A stretch of DNA of 64,000 nucleotides from SZUA-1452 sp964486025 (GCA_964486025.1 CAZAKL010000001.1:1-64000), one strand, 5' to 3'; positions 17,141-24,016 are shown, counted from the first letter of the stretch. The notes: generated by a model not told the origin, from the sequence alone. Numbers and translations are program-made.

Positions 17141-17674
17141 ATGGCATCTCTAAGACCTGCACGGTGCTACAGGAGGCACAAGCGTCCGTATACTCGCCTA
17201 GCAGTCCGCAGGCCTGAGAGGAACTACATCGGTGGTGTGCCCGGTCTTAGAATTCGTAGATTCCGAACGGGCAAGCCGCTTCCGGAGTACAAGTACAAGT
17301 ACTTCTTGGTCTGCGATAGCAAGCTCCAGATTCGTGAGAACGCGCTTGAAGCGGCCCGCATGGCAATTAACCGTTACATCGAGCGCAGAATAGGCAAAGG
17401 AAACTACTACTTCCGTCTTATGGTCTATCCTCACCACGTGCTTCGTGAGAACAAAATGCTCACGGGTGCGGGTGCAGACCGTCTTCAGAAGGGAATGACC
17501 AAGGCGTTTGGTAAACCAATCGGCCGCGCCGTTCAGGCACGTCCAGGCCTCCGCATATTTGAGGTCTGGCTGAAGGCACCCGCCGACAACGTTGTCAAGG
17601 AGGCATTCCGCCGCGGTGAGATGAAGCTCCCCGGCGACTACCACGTGGAGCGGGTGGTTGTCGAGTCTGCTTAA
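17141..17674 (+). CDS. rpl10e: Ribosomal protein L10e (uL16 family)
   Basis: 177 residues, usual for archaea. Large-subunit protein near the peptidyl-transferase centre and A-site tRNA. Clear family pattern: MASLRPARCYRRHKRPYTR, the IRRFRTGKP segment and the tip-loop region KMLTGAGADRLQKGM. The start at 17141 is preceded by a GGTGATGG Shine-Dalgarno-like stretch (about 17131-17138) and a GATTTAAAG TATA element (17090-17098), so the transcript has a short leader; longer upstream readings are rejected because L10e proteins begin at this methionine. Confidence 0.95.
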   Translation: MASLRPARCYRRHKRPYTRLAVRRPERNYIGGVPGLRIRRFRTGKPLPEYKYKYFLVCDSKLQIRENALEAARMAINRYIERRIGKGNYYFRLMVYPHHVLRENKMLTGAGADRLQKGMTKAFGKPIGRAVQARPGLRIFEVWLKAPADNVVKEAFRRGEMKLPGDYHVERVVVESA

Positions 17675-17707
17675 AATCTTTCCCTCCCTTTAGCATGGTA
17701 ACTGCAA

Positions 17708-17776
17708 GTGATGGGGCGTGGGGCTGGAGCGAAGCGAAATGCCCCACTCACCGTCGTCCGGCCAAAGAATTTGGCC
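17708..17776 (+). other. Two hairpins directly before tRNA-Val
   Basis: Hairpin A: GTGGGGC (17718-17724) with GCCCCAC (17741-17747), plus outer GTGA/TCAC (17708-17711/17748-17751). Hairpin B: GGCCAAA GAA TTTGGCC (17760-17776), a perfect 7-bp stem with a GAA triloop ending two bases before the tRNA. They could be a terminator for L10e, a processing signal or a small RNA; I cannot tell which. Confidence 0.4.
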
Positions 17777-17778
17777 AT

Positions 17779-17853
17779 GGGCCCGTGGTCTAGCCCGGCT
17801 ATGACGTCCCCTTGACAGGGGGAAGGTCCCCGGTTCAAATCCGGGCGGGCCCA
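17779..17853 (+). tRNA. tRNA-Val (GAC)
   Basis: Complete cloverleaf: acceptor GGGCCCG/CGGGCCC, D arm GTC...GAC, anticodon stem TCCCC/GGGGA with loop TTGACAG (anticodon GAC), T arm CCCGG TTCAAAT CCGGG, discriminator A73. CCA is not encoded. The 3' end and following 25 bases are repeated 185 bp downstream. Confidence 0.95.
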
Positions 17854-17877
17854 CTCGTTTTTGCACATTTCATTTAG
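17838..17877 (+). repeat. tRNA-Val 3'-end direct repeat, copy 1
   Basis: Starts in the tRNA T arm (AATCCGGGCGGGCCCA) and runs through the 3' flank to CATTTCATTTAG. Copy 2 is at 18023-18061 with about 37 of 40 positions the same. The layout resembles attL/attR of an element integrated at a tRNA 3' end, or a local duplication. Confidence 0.75.
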
Positions 17878-17942
17878 CTGCGAGTTCGTATAACGAGGCT
17901 TTCAGCCCCGTATACTCAATGGCCTATCGAGCGGCAGCGAAG
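17866..17942 (+). repeat. tRNA tail element, tRNA-Val copy
   Basis: 77-bp block matching 60533-60610 after tRNA-Arg (about nine in ten bases the same beyond the first CATTTCATT). Contains a hairpin (GTATA...TATAC arms at 17888-17892 and 17911-17915 around a GGC/GCC core). It is followed by two more perfect hairpins, 17948-17964 (CCGACTC/GAGTCGG) and 17970-17986 (CCTTGAC GAA GTCAAGG). No plausible reading frame. The 288 bp between the tRNA and the next gene hold only this structured material, the repeated tRNA end and 80 bp in which I see nothing. Confidence 0.75.
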
Positions 17943-18022
17943 ACGCACCGACTCCTCGAGTCGGGCGCACCTTGACGAAGTCAAGGAGCAGGGCGGCGCG
18001 TGAACAATGCAATGGTCGTGAG

Positions 18023-18061
18023 AATCCGGGCGGGCCCACTCATTTTGCACATTTTATTTAG
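18023..18061 (+). repeat. tRNA-Val 3'-end direct repeat, copy 2
   Basis: A second copy of the tRNA 3' arm, acceptor strand and flank, with no tRNA body before it. It closes the 185-bp structured unit that follows tRNA-Val. Confidence 0.75.
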
Positions 18062-18141
18062 GCGGTTAGTTTGATTTTTCCCTTCCAGGGAATTGCAGCC
18101 GAGGAAATTCGGTTTTTGAGGGCGGGCAAAAAGGTTTGGGT

Positions 18142-18441
18142 TTAGGAGAGAATTCCGTTCCGATCCAGACAAATGCCCACGAGGCCCTCATTCTCGTCCC
18201 ATATGAGCTCAACGGGAGCGCCCTTGCTTTTAAGGACAACCGCTAAATCTGCCACAGCACCGTTGCCGTCGCTGCGGAACCAGAAGACGATTTTCCTCCC
18301 CCGCTTCTCGCGCATCACCGGTTCGCTCGAAATCTCCAGCCCGTAGCTTCTTCGCACCTGCCCCCACGACAGCATGTTGTGAAAAGGGCACCCTGCTTTT
18401 TCAGTATGACGTTCGGATTGTGAATCGTAAAAAACTTGCAC
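18142..18441 (-). CDS. Hypothetical small protein
   Basis: 99 residues from GTG 18441. Sequence looks protein-like: REKRGRKIVFWFRSDGNG then alternating beta-alpha character (ADLAVVLKSKGAPVELIWDE), one CPFHN. No family recognised. An AATAATTAT stretch at about 18462-18470 is 21-30 bp upstream, fitting a leaderless start. Short and isolated, so it could still be spurious; MLSWGQVRRSYG (18375) is an alternative later start. Confidence 0.45.
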   Translation of the reverse strand: MQVFYDSQSERHTEKAGCPFHNMLSWGQVRRSYGLEISSEPVMREKRGRKIVFWFRSDGNGAVADLAVVLKSKGAPVELIWDENEGLVGICLDRNGILS

Positions 18442-18459
18442 GGTACGGGTACCGAACCT

Positions 18460-18474
18460 TCATAATTATTAATG
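18460..18474. promoter_or_regulatory. A/T-rich divergent promoter (18441 gene / H/ACA-like RNA)
   Basis: ATAATTATTAATG lies 22-28 bp from both the GTG of the minus-strand gene and the predicted 5' end (about 18487) of the structured RNA on the plus strand. Confidence 0.4.
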
Positions 18475-18487
18475 CCCCATTAATACC

Positions 18488-18569
18488 GGCCGGCTGTTAG
18501 AGCCGCGGGGCGGAGGGTCGGTGCGTAAGCTGACGCCATGAACCCCCGCTCGGAGGGCCGGCCACACCT
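18488..18569 (+). ncRNA. Candidate H/ACA guide RNA
   Basis: Single hairpin of archaeal H/ACA layout: lower stem GGCCGGC (18488-18494) with GCCGGCC (18557-18563), upper stem GCGGGG (18505-18510) with CCCCGC (18544-18549), and ACA at 18564-18566 directly after the lower stem. The distance from the upper stem to ACA is 14 bases, the canonical value. The internal loop offers guide strands TGTTAGAGCC (5') and TCGGAGG (3'). GA steps on both arms of the apical part (about 18513 and 18539-18541) could form the K-turn that binds L7Ae. An A/T-rich element lies 20-25 bp upstream. By memory the guides partly complement the peptidyl-transferase loop of 23S rRNA (GGCUCU fits the 5' guide), but pairing is imperfect, so the target is unsure. 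Confidence 0.5.
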
Positions 18570-18624
18570 TCTGACCATTTCATTGTTCACGCGCGTTCGG
18601 ATGGCGGAATCTTAGGATTTTTTT

Positions 18625-18996
18625 TTATCTAGAAAGGAGCCAGGCGAGGAAAAGGAGGAGCAGGCCGAGGGCGATGGGCCCCAGCGAGTAGAAGGTCGTC
18701 ATGAGCGCTGTGAGGGGCCAGGTGACGTTCAGGACAATGCCCATTCCCGGCGCTGTCGGCACGATTCCGGGCATTGCTGCTAGCATTGCGAGCGCCGCGA
18801 CTATCAACAGCACGCCGGAGAAAAGCGTGTCGTAGCTCTTCTTGGCGAAGCCGTAGATGAGAACGACGATGCCAAAGAAAATGGTCAGCTCAAGTATCGG
18901 CTGGTAAAGAAACGTCCAGTTCAGCACAATGAAAAGAAGTCCCGCCACCACGACGAAGAATACAATGGCCAGCTCATAGGTCGCCCCGAAGCCCAT
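18625..18996 (-). CDS. Small multi-span membrane protein, unknown
   Basis: 123 residues, hydrophobic throughout, with four likely transmembrane segments (about 8-28, 34-50, 57-77, 95-120) and few charged residues (KKSYD in the middle loop). No family recognised. It shares a 47-bp divergent spacer with the ribosomal protein L21e gene. Confidence 0.6.
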   Translation of the reverse strand: MGFGATYELAIVFFVVVAGLLFIVLNWTFLYQPILELTIFFGIVVLIYGFAKKSYDTLFSGVLLIVAALAMLAAMPGIVPTAPGMGIVLNVTWPLTALMTTFYSLGPIALGLLLLFLAWLLSR

Positions 18997-19016
18997 GCGT
19001 ATCTATTTAATATCTT

Positions 19017-19027
19017 CCTATAACTCT
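19017..19027. promoter_or_regulatory. Shared divergent TATA element (membrane protein / L21e)
   Basis: CCTATAACTC lies in the middle of the 47-bp spacer, about 21-30 bp from ATG 18996 (minus) and 18-27 bp from ATG 19044 (plus). Other A/T-rich stretches flank it (TTTAATATC at 19007-19015), so separate boxes are possible. Confidence 0.4.
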
Positions 19028-19043
19028 CTTTTAAGGGATTGCC

Positions 19044-19340
19044 ATGGTGCGCAAGACAGCAGGTTTTCACAGGAAGACCCGTCACAAGCTGAGGAAGTGG
19101 AGGAGCAAGACCCCGCCCGTTACGATATCCAGGATGCTCCAGATATTCCATGAAGGCGACCGCGTCGTCATAGACATTCACCCGAGCATCCAGGATGGCC
19201 GTCCTCACCCAAGGTTCAACGGCCGCGTTGGCGTCGTGGTGGGGACACAGGGCGCAGCGTACAAGGTCAAAATACGCGACGGTAACGCCGAAAAGATACT
19301 GCTCGCCCTTCCAATCCACCTGAAGAGGGTGGTCGCGTGA
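19044..19340 (+). CDS. rpl21e: Ribosomal protein L21e
   Basis: 98 residues, normal size. SH3-like large-subunit protein specific to archaea and eukaryotes. Basic N-terminus (VRKTAGFHRKTRHKLRKWR) and the signature HPRFNGRVGVVVGTQGAAYKV. Ends in a GTGA overlap with rpoF; L21e-rpoF-DUF655-ksgA is a widely conserved archaeal order. Confidence 0.95.
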   Translation: MVRKTAGFHRKTRHKLRKWRSKTPPVTISRMLQIFHEGDRVVIDIHPSIQDGRPHPRFNGRVGVVVGTQGAAYKVKIRDGNAEKILLALPIHLKRVVA

Positions 19341-19654
19341 TAGGAAAGGAAATAATCTCCTCCAAACCCATCACCGTTCCCGAGGCGGGGGAGATAGTTC
19401 AGTCCGTGGAGGGCGAGCCAACCTATGAGCAGAAGGCGACAATGGAGTACGTCAAGCGCGTCGCCCATGTCGATGCGGAAAAGGCTCGCGCGGCCGTTGA
19501 GAAGCTAGTGGAAATGGGTCTGTCCGATGAGCTTGCGGTGAAAATCGTTAACGTCTGGCCTAAGGATAAGATTGACCTCTACACGGTTCTCGCAAAGAAA
19601 GAGGGCGTTACAGAGGATCTCTATGACAAGATTCTCGAGGTACTTAGGAGTTAG
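19337..19654 (+). CDS. rpoF: DNA-directed RNA polymerase subunit F (Rpb4)
   Basis: 105 residues, GTG start overlapping the L21e stop by 4 bases. Together with subunit E (Rpb7) it forms the polymerase stalk. Family features: EPTYEQKATMEYVKRVAHV and the HRDC-like helix pattern through VVWPKDKIDL-type residues (here VNVWPKDKIDLYTVLAKKE). Gene order supports the call. Confidence 0.9.
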   Translation: MIGKEIISSKPITVPEAGEIVQSVEGEPTYEQKATMEYVKRVAHVDAEKARAAVEKLVEMGLSDELAVKIVNVWPKDKIDLYTVLAKKEGVTEDLYDKILEVLRS

Positions 19655-19662
19655 GGGAGGAC

Positions 19663-20208
19663 ATGAAGGAGGACTACGCCCTCGTTTTGGACTATCTGCC
19701 AATGGGCAAGCCCTCGGACCCGAGGGCTACACCTATCGCCCAGGTTCTGGGTACTCGGTACTATACACTCCTTGAAGTTGTCCCCAAGGACGGTGCGGAC
19801 CTCCAGATTTTTGAGAAGGTTTTTATTGGGAAGGGGGAGAGGCCAAAGGTCCGCGTTGTGAAGGGAAGAGTATCATATGACGAGCTGACATCCCTTGCCA
19901 AGTCTAACCTGGAAGAGGCAATCAAACGTATCGTTCTCGAGCGGGAGGATGAGTACGTGCGTTTCTTCAACGAGGCGAGGCCCATAACGATTCGTCTCCA
20001 CTCCCTGGAGCTTCTGCCAGGCATCGGCAAGAAGCACCTGTTCCATATACTCGACGAGCGGGAAAAGGAGCCTTTTAAGTCCTTCGAGGACATCCGCAAG
20101 CGTGTTCCCCTTCTCGGTGACCCCGTGAAGGTCATTGTCCACAGAATCCTGAAGGAGCTCACGGAGCCCTGTAAGTACTACCTCTTCGCCCGTCCCCCCG
20201 GACGGTGA
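19663..20208 (+). CDS. DUF655 family RNA-binding-like protein
   Basis: 181 residues. Archaeal DUF655: N-terminal OB-like part (LDYLPMGKPSDPRATPIAQ) and C-terminal helix-hairpin-helix LELLPGIGKKHLFHILDERE. Biochemical role not established to my knowledge; nucleic-acid binding is expected from the helix-hairpin-helix. Eight bases after rpoF, same operon, preceded by AGGGGAGG. Confidence 0.85.
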   Translation: MKEDYALVLDYLPMGKPSDPRATPIAQVLGTRYYTLLEVVPKDGADLQIFEKVFIGKGERPKVRVVKGRVSYDELTSLAKSNLEEAIKRIVLEREDEYVRFFNEARPITIRLHSLELLPGIGKKHLFHILDEREKEPFKSFEDIRKRVPLLGDPVKVIVHRILKELTEPCKYYLFARPPGR

Positions 20209-20212
20209 GGCC

Positions 20213-20902
20213 ATGCTTCTTATCCCTGAGCTGCGGAAGCTTATGATACGGTATCGAATCCCCCCTTCCCTTCTTCGCAAGGAGGTGCTTGTCGATACGG
20301 AGTTCCTCGAAGAGTTTGCCGAGTTCGGTGATGTTGTCTTCCCCCACGCCTTTCCCGGATTTATCTTCCGCTATGTTGGGGGCGTGGCCCTCGATGACGA
20401 GCCCATGCGCTCCGCTCTGCGGCGCGAGTATCCTGGCATTGCCGTGCTTGAGAATCCACCGGAGGATTTTCCCGCGGGAAAGAATCTCTTCGTCGAAACG
20501 CCTCCGGAGCGTACAAAGGAAATAATTGTACGGGGCATTCTGCACGGCTATGAACGCATATATGGCGTCGCCCGTGAGAGCGTTGTCCTTTCCTTGACCG
20601 CGGAGCCAGGCTGGAAGGAGTACTCCGCCGCGGCCGCTTTTCTACAAACATTCTACAGCGTGGATGACGCTTACCGCCTTCCTGCCGATGCTTTCTATCC
20701 GCATCCGCGCGGCAGCGTTGCCGGCTTTGTCTTTTCGAAGGTAAGGGATTATGACGACCTTTCTGGGTACTATTTGTTCCTTACGTCCATTTTCTCCAGT
20801 AAGCGGAAGAAGCTCTCCAACCTGGGATACAAAGATGACCGCAGGCCCTTCGAGATACCCCCCGAGGAACTTCTGGAACTATATGAAACCACTGTCCGGT
20901 AG
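20213..20902 (+). CDS. Degenerate KsgA/Dim1-like protein (predicted catalytically dead)
   Basis: 229 residues in the place where ksgA/dim1 (rRNA dimethyladenosine transferase) normally follows DUF655. Similarity is clearest in the C-terminal half: LTAEPGWKEYSAAAAFLQ matches the PGSKEYGRLSV region, RLPADAFYPHPRGSVAGFVF the IPRSAFYPPPKVDSAIV region, and SIFSSKRKKLSNLGY the FSQRRKKLRNAL region. In the N-terminal half the alignment continues but the essentials are lost: the GQHFL motif reads RKEVL, the S-adenosylmethionine loop (LEIGPGxGxLT) reads VVFPHAFPGFIFR, and the N(I/L)PY target-base motif reads FVETPP. It may have kept only a ribosome-assembly role (inference). A functional copy elsewhere cannot be excluded. 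Confidence 0.75.
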   Translation: MLLIPELRKLMIRYRIPPSLLRKEVLVDTEFLEEFAEFGDVVFPHAFPGFIFRYVGGVALDDEPMRSALRREYPGIAVLENPPEDFPAGKNLFVETPPERTKEIIVRGILHGYERIYGVARESVVLSLTAEPGWKEYSAAAAFLQTFYSVDDAYRLPADAFYPHPRGSVAGFVFSKVRDYDDLSGYYLFLTSIFSSKRKKLSNLGYKDDRRPFEIPPEELLELYETTVR

Positions 20903-20916
20903 TTTCGCCTCTTCTG

Positions 20917-20929
20917 ACATATTTATATG
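20917..20929 (+). promoter_or_regulatory. TATA element deciding the 20951 start
   Basis: ACATATTTATATG is centred about 28 bp before GTG 20951. An in-frame ATG at 20927 lies inside this element and is therefore unlikely to be the start. Confidence 0.5.
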
Positions 20930-20950
20930 CTGGTTTCGCCCTATTTCATC

Positions 20951-23755
20951 GTGGCCACTCCCGAGAAGAAGAAAAAGAAACAGATGGGCGCCGACGAACT
21001 TGAGCTCAAGTTGGAGGAATTCTACAGTTCCCTTGAGGAAGACGAGAAGATGGAGAAACTGGAGGATATCCGCCGCCTTGCCAGTGAAAGCAAGGAGCTT
21101 CTTAGAAAGGTTGACGCCCTCGTAGAGCTTCTTCTCCGCGCTGCCCAGGAGGAAGGTGACGAAGAAGAGATAAAAACAATGCTAACAGAGGTTTCCAATG
21201 GTATTTCCGAGATAGAGGACCACCTGAAGCTTTTGGAGGAGCTCGGGAAAAAGGTAGATGCGATTCCCCCCGAATTCGAGAATATTCGTTCTTCTATCGA
21301 GGAGCTCAAGACCTTCGTCTCTTCATCCGTCTCTCAGTCTCTGTCTCCCCTTGCGCCTAAGATTGATAAGCTATCCGATATTCTCCCGTCGATTTCCGAG
21401 CGTATGAGTCTTCTTGAGGAGAAGGCAAAGAATCTGGACAAACTGGAAAAGCTCGACGGGCTTGACGACCTCTACAGGAAGAATGCGGAGATATACGACC
21501 ATGTGGTTACCCTGAAATCCGCTGTCGAATCTGCAACAGAAGCCCAGACAAAGCTCCTTTCCAGGCGCCTTGCAGCGATATACAAGAGGGTACGCTCGCT
21601 GGAGTCTGTGCTGGGGGAACTCGAAGATATAAAAAAGGACGTGGGCGAGACCGCGAAGAGCGAAAGTGTGGAAGCAGTAAAATCGAAGGTCGAGTCCATA
21701 GCCGAGGAGCTGGAATCTCTTAAAGCGTCGCTTGCCGGTATATCCGAGGAATTAAAGCAAATCGACGAGCTTCGCGCCCGCATGGATACCCTCATTGTAT
21801 CCATGGACCACGTTCCGAAGAACGTGGAGTCCGTTGTTGAGGAGCACGTGGCGCGAATGGAGTCTTCCCTTTCGTCTGTTCCGCAGGAATTGTCAGAAGA
21901 GATACAGAAGAGCACAACGACAGTTGTTTCCAAGGTTGAATCCGTTGAAGAGAAATTATCCGAGCTGGAGGAGCTTCGCGCAGAGCTGGTAGAAGTAAAG
22001 CGCCTTGTTGCGGAGCGCGAAAAGGATAGGGAGTGGATGGAGCACCAGTTTGAACTTCTTGAAAAGGAAATAGAATCCCTGAACCTCGCCATTGACGCTG
22101 TGAACAAGGCGATTGCCGGGTCCCTGGACGAGAGGAAGAAAGCGATTCAGAAGCTCACCAAGCGTACCGAGAAGATAATCGAGACGCTTCACCAGCTGCA
22201 GGTGGCCACATCCGAGGAGGATGCAGAGAGGCTAGCCGCGCTCCAAAAATCCTTGCAAGATATGTTTGCAAACCTTTCGGAGACGCTGACCCATATATCT
22301 GCGCAGGAGGAAGAGGAATACAAGCTGTTCAAGGATTATGTCGACCATATCGACGAGCGTATGTCTGCCCTTGAGAAGATGCTGGAAGAGGACGTCACAA
22401 AGTCCACGGTTTCCGCCGTCCGCAAGGAGCTTTCGGAAATCTCGAAGAAGCTTGTGGCGCTTACCGACCTTATGCACAAGAACACGGGCCTGCTAACCGA
22501 GCACTCAGGGGATGTGGCGGAGCTTATTGCCCGCTTCCACAGTTTAGATGAGAAGCTATCTGAGCTTGAAGCCAAGTCTTCCGAGACGCCTGCGAAGCTC
22601 GTCGAGATGCAGAAGCGGCTGGAAGAGGAGCTTGATACGCTTCGCGAGCAGATAATTGCCGCCAACCGCGAGTTGCGCAAACACCGGGACTCTGAAGTTA
22701 TAAAGAGCATCCAGACGCTCAAGGAGTCAATGTCCGTGATTCACTCTGAGCTCATGGGCATCCTCGAGGCAGTAAAGAAGTACGACACCACATCGAAGCT
22801 TGCGGAACTATCTAAGCGTTTGGATGAGTTGCAGCGTGCCGTTCAGGAGGGTCGCGCGGACCAGGCCGCTGCCAACCGCGAGCTTGCGGAAATAGAGGAG
22901 CAAATAGCACAGATATCCTCCGTCATTTCAGAGGCGGACGTCAAGGCGGTGAAGGCAAAACTGGAGGATATTTACAGGGTTGTTGACAGTGTTGCGAGCG
23001 CGGTGAAGAATGCCCGGGCAATACTCGACGAGGGCGAGCTCAAGGGGATTTTAAAGGATATGGAGGCGCTCCGCGCCTATGCCCGGGAGGTTAGGGAGGC
23101 AGGCCTTTCTGACGAGCTGGATGAGATTCGGTCGAAGGTCAAAAAGCTTCGCGAGGTCGTGGAATCGGAGATTAGGGCGGTTAAGGAGGGTAAAGTGCAT
23201 CATATGTTGCTCCTCAACCATCATTCTGACGTGAAGCGTATAGTCATCCCCGTTTCGGAAACTGCAGCGCATGTTAAGCACGTAGCGGCGGTGAAGGAGG
23301 CCCACGCCAAGAGGATAAAGTCGGCGGCAAAGGACCTCGCCGATAGAACCGGTTCCGCCCACGCGCATCTCGTTGCCGCCCACTCGGACCGCATAATTCG
23401 CACTGCGAGGACGATGAAGGAAATAGAGAGGCTCGTTAAGCGCATACAGAAGAAGCTTGACACCGTGGAGGCAGAGGCGCAGGGCAAGGCAGGGAGCAAA
23501 GCGCGTCGGGAGCTGTCAAAGCTTGCTGAGCGTGATTTGGTTCTTGCGGCAGCCACGAAGATTGCGAAGATTGTCAAGCGGATGAAGAAGGGCGAGGTAA
23601 AAACTTCCGATGAAATAGCGGAGGATTTGGGCGTGAGGGAGGACATAGTAAAAAAGGCCCTTGACCGCATAGCGAAAACGGGAGAACTCGCCGTGGAGGT
23701 AAAGCGCCCGCTTTTGCCATTCCTTGGAAAGCACTATACGGTTATTCGCTTATAA
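20951..23755 (+). CDS. Giant coiled-coil protein with C-terminal winged helix
   Basis: 934 residues from GTG 20951. Starts VATPEKKKKKQMG, then almost continuous heptad coiled coil from about residue 20 to 840 with repeated LEELxxxVxxIxxE patterns, resembling the arms of SMC/Rad50-type proteins but with no ATP-binding head. Around residues 745-815 is a His-rich stretch (HHMLLLNHHSD, HVKHVAAVKEAHAKR, HAHLVAAHSDR). The C-terminal 70 residues form a winged-helix-like domain (VKTSDEIAEDLGVREDIVKK, then a hairpin with VEVKRPLLPFLGKHY). Likely a long DNA-binding scaffold or cytoskeletal/chromosome-organising protein; no named family recognised. Its stop codon overlaps the promoter of the C/D RNA. 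Confidence 0.75.
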   Translation: MATPEKKKKKQMGADELELKLEEFYSSLEEDEKMEKLEDIRRLASESKELLRKVDALVELLLRAAQEEGDEEEIKTMLTEVSNGISEIEDHLKLLEELGKKVDAIPPEFENIRSSIEELKTFVSSSVSQSLSPLAPKIDKLSDILPSISERMSLLEEKAKNLDKLEKLDGLDDLYRKNAEIYDHVVTLKSAVESATEAQTKLLSRRLAAIYKRVRSLESVLGELEDIKKDVGETAKSESVEAVKSKVESIAEELESLKASLAGISEELKQIDELRARMDTLIVSMDHVPKNVESVVEEHVARMESSLSSVPQELSEEIQKSTTTVVSKVESVEEKLSELEELRAELVEVKRLVAEREKDREWMEHQFELLEKEIESLNLAIDAVNKAIAGSLDERKKAIQKLTKRTEKIIETLHQLQVATSEEDAERLAALQKSLQDMFANLSETLTHISAQEEEEYKLFKDYVDHIDERMSALEKMLEEDVTKSTVSAVRKELSEISKKLVALTDLMHKNTGLLTEHSGDVAELIARFHSLDEKLSELEAKSSETPAKLVEMQKRLEEELDTLREQIIAANRELRKHRDSEVIKSIQTLKESMSVIHSELMGILEAVKKYDTTSKLAELSKRLDELQRAVQEGRADQAAANRELAEIEEQIAQISSVISEADVKAVKAKLEDIYRVVDSVASAVKNARAILDEGELKGILKDMEALRAYAREVREAGLSDELDEIRSKVKKLREVVESEIRAVKEGKVHHMLLLNHHSDVKRIVIPVSETAAHVKHVAAVKEAHAKRIKSAAKDLADRTGSAHAHLVAAHSDRIIRTARTMKEIERLVKRIQKKLDTVEAEAQGKAGSKARRELSKLAERDLVLAAATKIAKIVKRMKKGEVKTSDEIAEDLGVREDIVKKALDRIAKTGELAVEVKRPLLPFLGKHYTVIRL

Positions 23756-23778
23756 TCTCCATCCCCTATTTTTCTTCA

Positions 23779-23835
23779 GCGATGATGATTGAACGGGCAG
23801 GCTGACCCGTGATGAGAAGGAGGTGACCTGAGCAA
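23779..23835 (+). ncRNA. C/D-box sRNA (2'-O-methylation guide)
   Basis: All four boxes with canonical spacing: C box ATGATGA (23782-23788), 13 bases, D' box CTGA (23802-23805), 3 bases, C' box GTGATGA (23809-23815), 12 bases, D box CTGA (23828-23831). Short terminal stem possible (GC/GC with CTT/AAG further out). A CTTATAATC element at about 23749-23757 is 22-30 bp upstream. The D guide is GAAGGAGGTGAC, whose complement includes UCACCUCCUU, the 3' end (anti-Shine-Dalgarno) of 16S rRNA; by the D+5 rule the modified base would be the C in UCAC. The D' guide complements CCUGCCCGUUCA; by memory 23S rRNA has a CCUGCCCG stretch. No start codon follows the GGAGGTGA within 15 bases, so it is not simply a ribosome-binding site. 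Confidence 0.75.
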
Positions 23836-23836
23836 A

Positions 23837-23874
23837 GTTTATATATCCAAACTTCTTTTTCTTCGAGAGGTGAT
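23837..23874 (+). promoter_or_regulatory. Promoter and ribosome-binding site of pilin operon
   Basis: GTTTATATATCC (23837-23848) is a strong TATA box 32-43 bp before the first pilin ATG, leaving a short leader with the Shine-Dalgarno GAGGTGAT (23867-23874). The same GAGGTGATAAAGG precedes each of the three pilins. Confidence 0.65.
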
Positions 23875-24016
23875 AAAGGATGAAGGGTGTATCTCCCGTC
23901 GTGGCAACGGTCCTCATGGTCGCCGTGGCCATAGCCGCGGCAGTGGTTGCCTACTCCTGGTTCATGTCCATGCAGGCATCCGTCCAGGCAGAGGCATCCC
24001 GCGGCGCAGGAACAGT
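23867..24016 (+). repeat. Pilin 5' cassette, copy 1
   Basis: 150 bp from the ribosome-binding site to about codon 46, the same base for base at 24334-24483 and 24820-24969 as far as I can read. Downstream the genes diverge sharply. Synonymous positions have not drifted, which points to recent duplication or continuing gene conversion. Confidence 0.85.

Noticed and set aside
17671..17868. Minus-strand 65-codon reading frame beginning MCKNEWARPDLNRGP
   Set aside because: It is the antisense of tRNA-Val; RPDLNRGP-type proteins are a well-known artefact of translating tRNA genes backwards.
17878..17942. tRNA-Glu-like reading of the tail element (CTTTCAG loop on a GC stem)
   Set aside because: Only an anticodon-arm-like hairpin is present; no acceptor stem, D arm or T arm can be formed around it.
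23816..23835. GGAGGTGA at the sRNA locus as a ribosome-binding site for a leader peptide
   Set aside because: No ATG, GTG or TTG follows at a usable distance; the C/D boxes explain the sequence better.
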